Below are positions 63,331 through 64,000 of a DNA stretch of 64,000 nucleotides, piece by piece. The stretch is from contig NZ_CP034661.1 of assembly GCF_003971235.1 (NCBI RefSeq), forward strand, positions 2,976,001 to 3,040,000, read 5' to 3'. Every line of letters starts with the position of its first letter. Within the stretch, counting starts at the first letter, position 1. The position numbers and the translations under genes are program-made. The notes below the pieces were generated by a model. It was not told the DNA's origin. It ran no database searches and worked only from the letters and a program-made list of their open reading frames with translations. Source of the stretch: Chryseobacterium aureum. Its GTDB lineage: Bacteria; Bacteroidota; Bacteroidia; Flavobacteriales; Weeksellaceae.

Positions 63331-64000
63331 TTAATCTTTTATAATCTTTTTAGAAACAATCTGTCCGTTCTTTAATTTTAACTCTACGATGTATAATCCT
63401 GAAGGAAGTTCATTCATATTGATCCGGCTATCTGAAAACTCTACATTCATTCTCTGTCCTGTTGCATTAGTAACGTTTACTTTTTCAATAGGTGAATCAG
63501 ATTTAATCATAAGAATTCCTTTCGTAGGGTTGGGATACATTCCTACTATTGCTTTATTTAACTTAATTTCGGATGTACTTAAAGAAGAAGTAGGTTTAAT
63601 GCATCTTACTGACGACCCCTGCCCCCTCATAGCTCCAGCCGATGGATTGGCAATCGTTGTTCCGATATATAAGTATTTTCCTCCTGAGCTTGATGTATCA
63701 GAACTCCAGAAATATCCTCTCTGTCCTACAAACGTAAAGTTACCATCACTGGAACTTCTGAATCCTCCTGCCGGTAATTTAAGATGGCTGTTATAAGCCG
63801 TTGAAGGATTAGTGATGGCTTCAGAGCTTACTAAGGAGGCCCAATCTGCCTGAGAAGGCATTTTCCAGTCTGGTCCAATGGCTTTACAAGGATCTACTCC
63901 TACAGATGCATTAACATCAGCTACGGACGCTCCGCTCCAGGTATCTCCACCTGAAAAACCTGCCCACCATGCCGGGGATCCTGCAATATATCCTCCCGCG
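63331..64000 (-). CDS. T9SS-sorted FISUMP-like secreted protein (5' truncated at window edge)
   Basis: The 3' part of a large exported protein. The frame is open to the right edge, so the ATG at 63861 is internal: upstream codons read AWWAGFSGGDTWSG and VDPCKAIGPDWKMPSQADW, the FISUMP (Fibrobacter succinogenes major paralogous) domain pattern, which continues to RGYFWSSDTSSSGGKYLYIG and GSSVRCIK. The end is a type A T9SS sorting domain (VGMYPNPTKGILMIKSD ... LPSGLYIVELKLKNGQIV). Probably a surface adhesin or surface-associated protein; function not known. Confidence 0.88.
   Translation of the reverse strand, partial: AGGYIAGSPAWWAGFSGGDTWSGASVADVNASVGVDPCKAIGPDWKMPSQADWASLVSSEAITNPSTAYNSHLKLPAGGFRSSSDGNFTFVGQRGYFWSSDTSSSGGKYLYIGTTIANPSAGAMRGQGSSVRCIKPTSSLSTSEIKLNKAIVGMYPNPTKGILMIKSDSPIEKVNVTNATGQRMNVEFSDSRINMNELPSGLYIVELKLKNGQIVSKKIIKD

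Noticed and set aside
1..64000. tRNA, rRNA genes and CRISPR arrays
   Set aside because: I saw no cloverleaf-like sequences with CCA-type ends, no rRNA-like blocks and no regularly spaced direct repeats while reading the spacers; a covariance search was not possible here.

Overview
The window looks like a chromosomal piece of a Chryseobacterium-like flavobacterium (Weeksellaceae, Bacteroidota). The evidence is low GC with very AT-rich spacers, repeated promoter boxes of the Bacteroidota form TAnnTTTG, type IX secretion (T9SS) C-terminal sorting domains, a TonB-dependent receptor, a cbb3-oxidase assembly tail, and a grasp-with-spasm peptide locus. No rRNA, tRNA, CRISPR array, insertion sequence or prophage is visible.

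Left part (1-24 kb): the end of a cbb3 oxidase assembly operon (ccoG, FixH-like, TauE/SafE-like); a ribosomally made peptide locus on the minus strand (precursor, attenuator-like hairpin, ATP-grasp GwsG, an unrecognised 67-aa protein, SPASM protein GwsS); a lipoprotein; serS; a surface-polysaccharide group (glycosyltransferase, flippase, asparagine synthase); an Fe-S/CCG/MCE operon; a PpiD-like chaperone; lon; and an AI-2E family transporter.

Middle (24-41 kb): an orphan bacteriocin-like precursor, DoxX, acyl-CoA dehydrogenase, DUF4349 lipoprotein, TraB/GumN protein, an ECF sigma factor with a membrane partner, then a long plus-strand run: pgi, methyltransferase, folD, queE, polyprenyl-P sugar transferase, MlaE/MlaF-type ABC genes and a beta-barrel. 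An M48 lipoprotein, a DUF4251 lipoprotein, meaB and two tandem cytochrome c lipoproteins follow.

41-45 kb is the most interesting stretch: a minus-strand operon encoding an unrecognised basic protein (apparently frameshifted at a slippery A-run), RtcB, a nucleotidyltransferase-fold protein, PrfH and a TPR protein. PrfH and RtcB are known to rescue and repair ribosomes with cleaved rRNA; the other members would extend that system. Next to it lies a roughly 165-nt independent transcript with its own promoter and terminator, and a frameshifted M28 peptidase.

Right part (46-64 kb): methylmalonyl-CoA mutase, a secreted reprolysin-like protease and an S9 peptidase, a secreted protein, prfA, then a SAM-I riboswitch controlling a TonB receptor plus APC permease (probably methionine or a related compound), a secreted GH13 amylase with a T9SS tail, and the 3' end of another T9SS cargo gene. 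Several long palindromic elements sit between genes.
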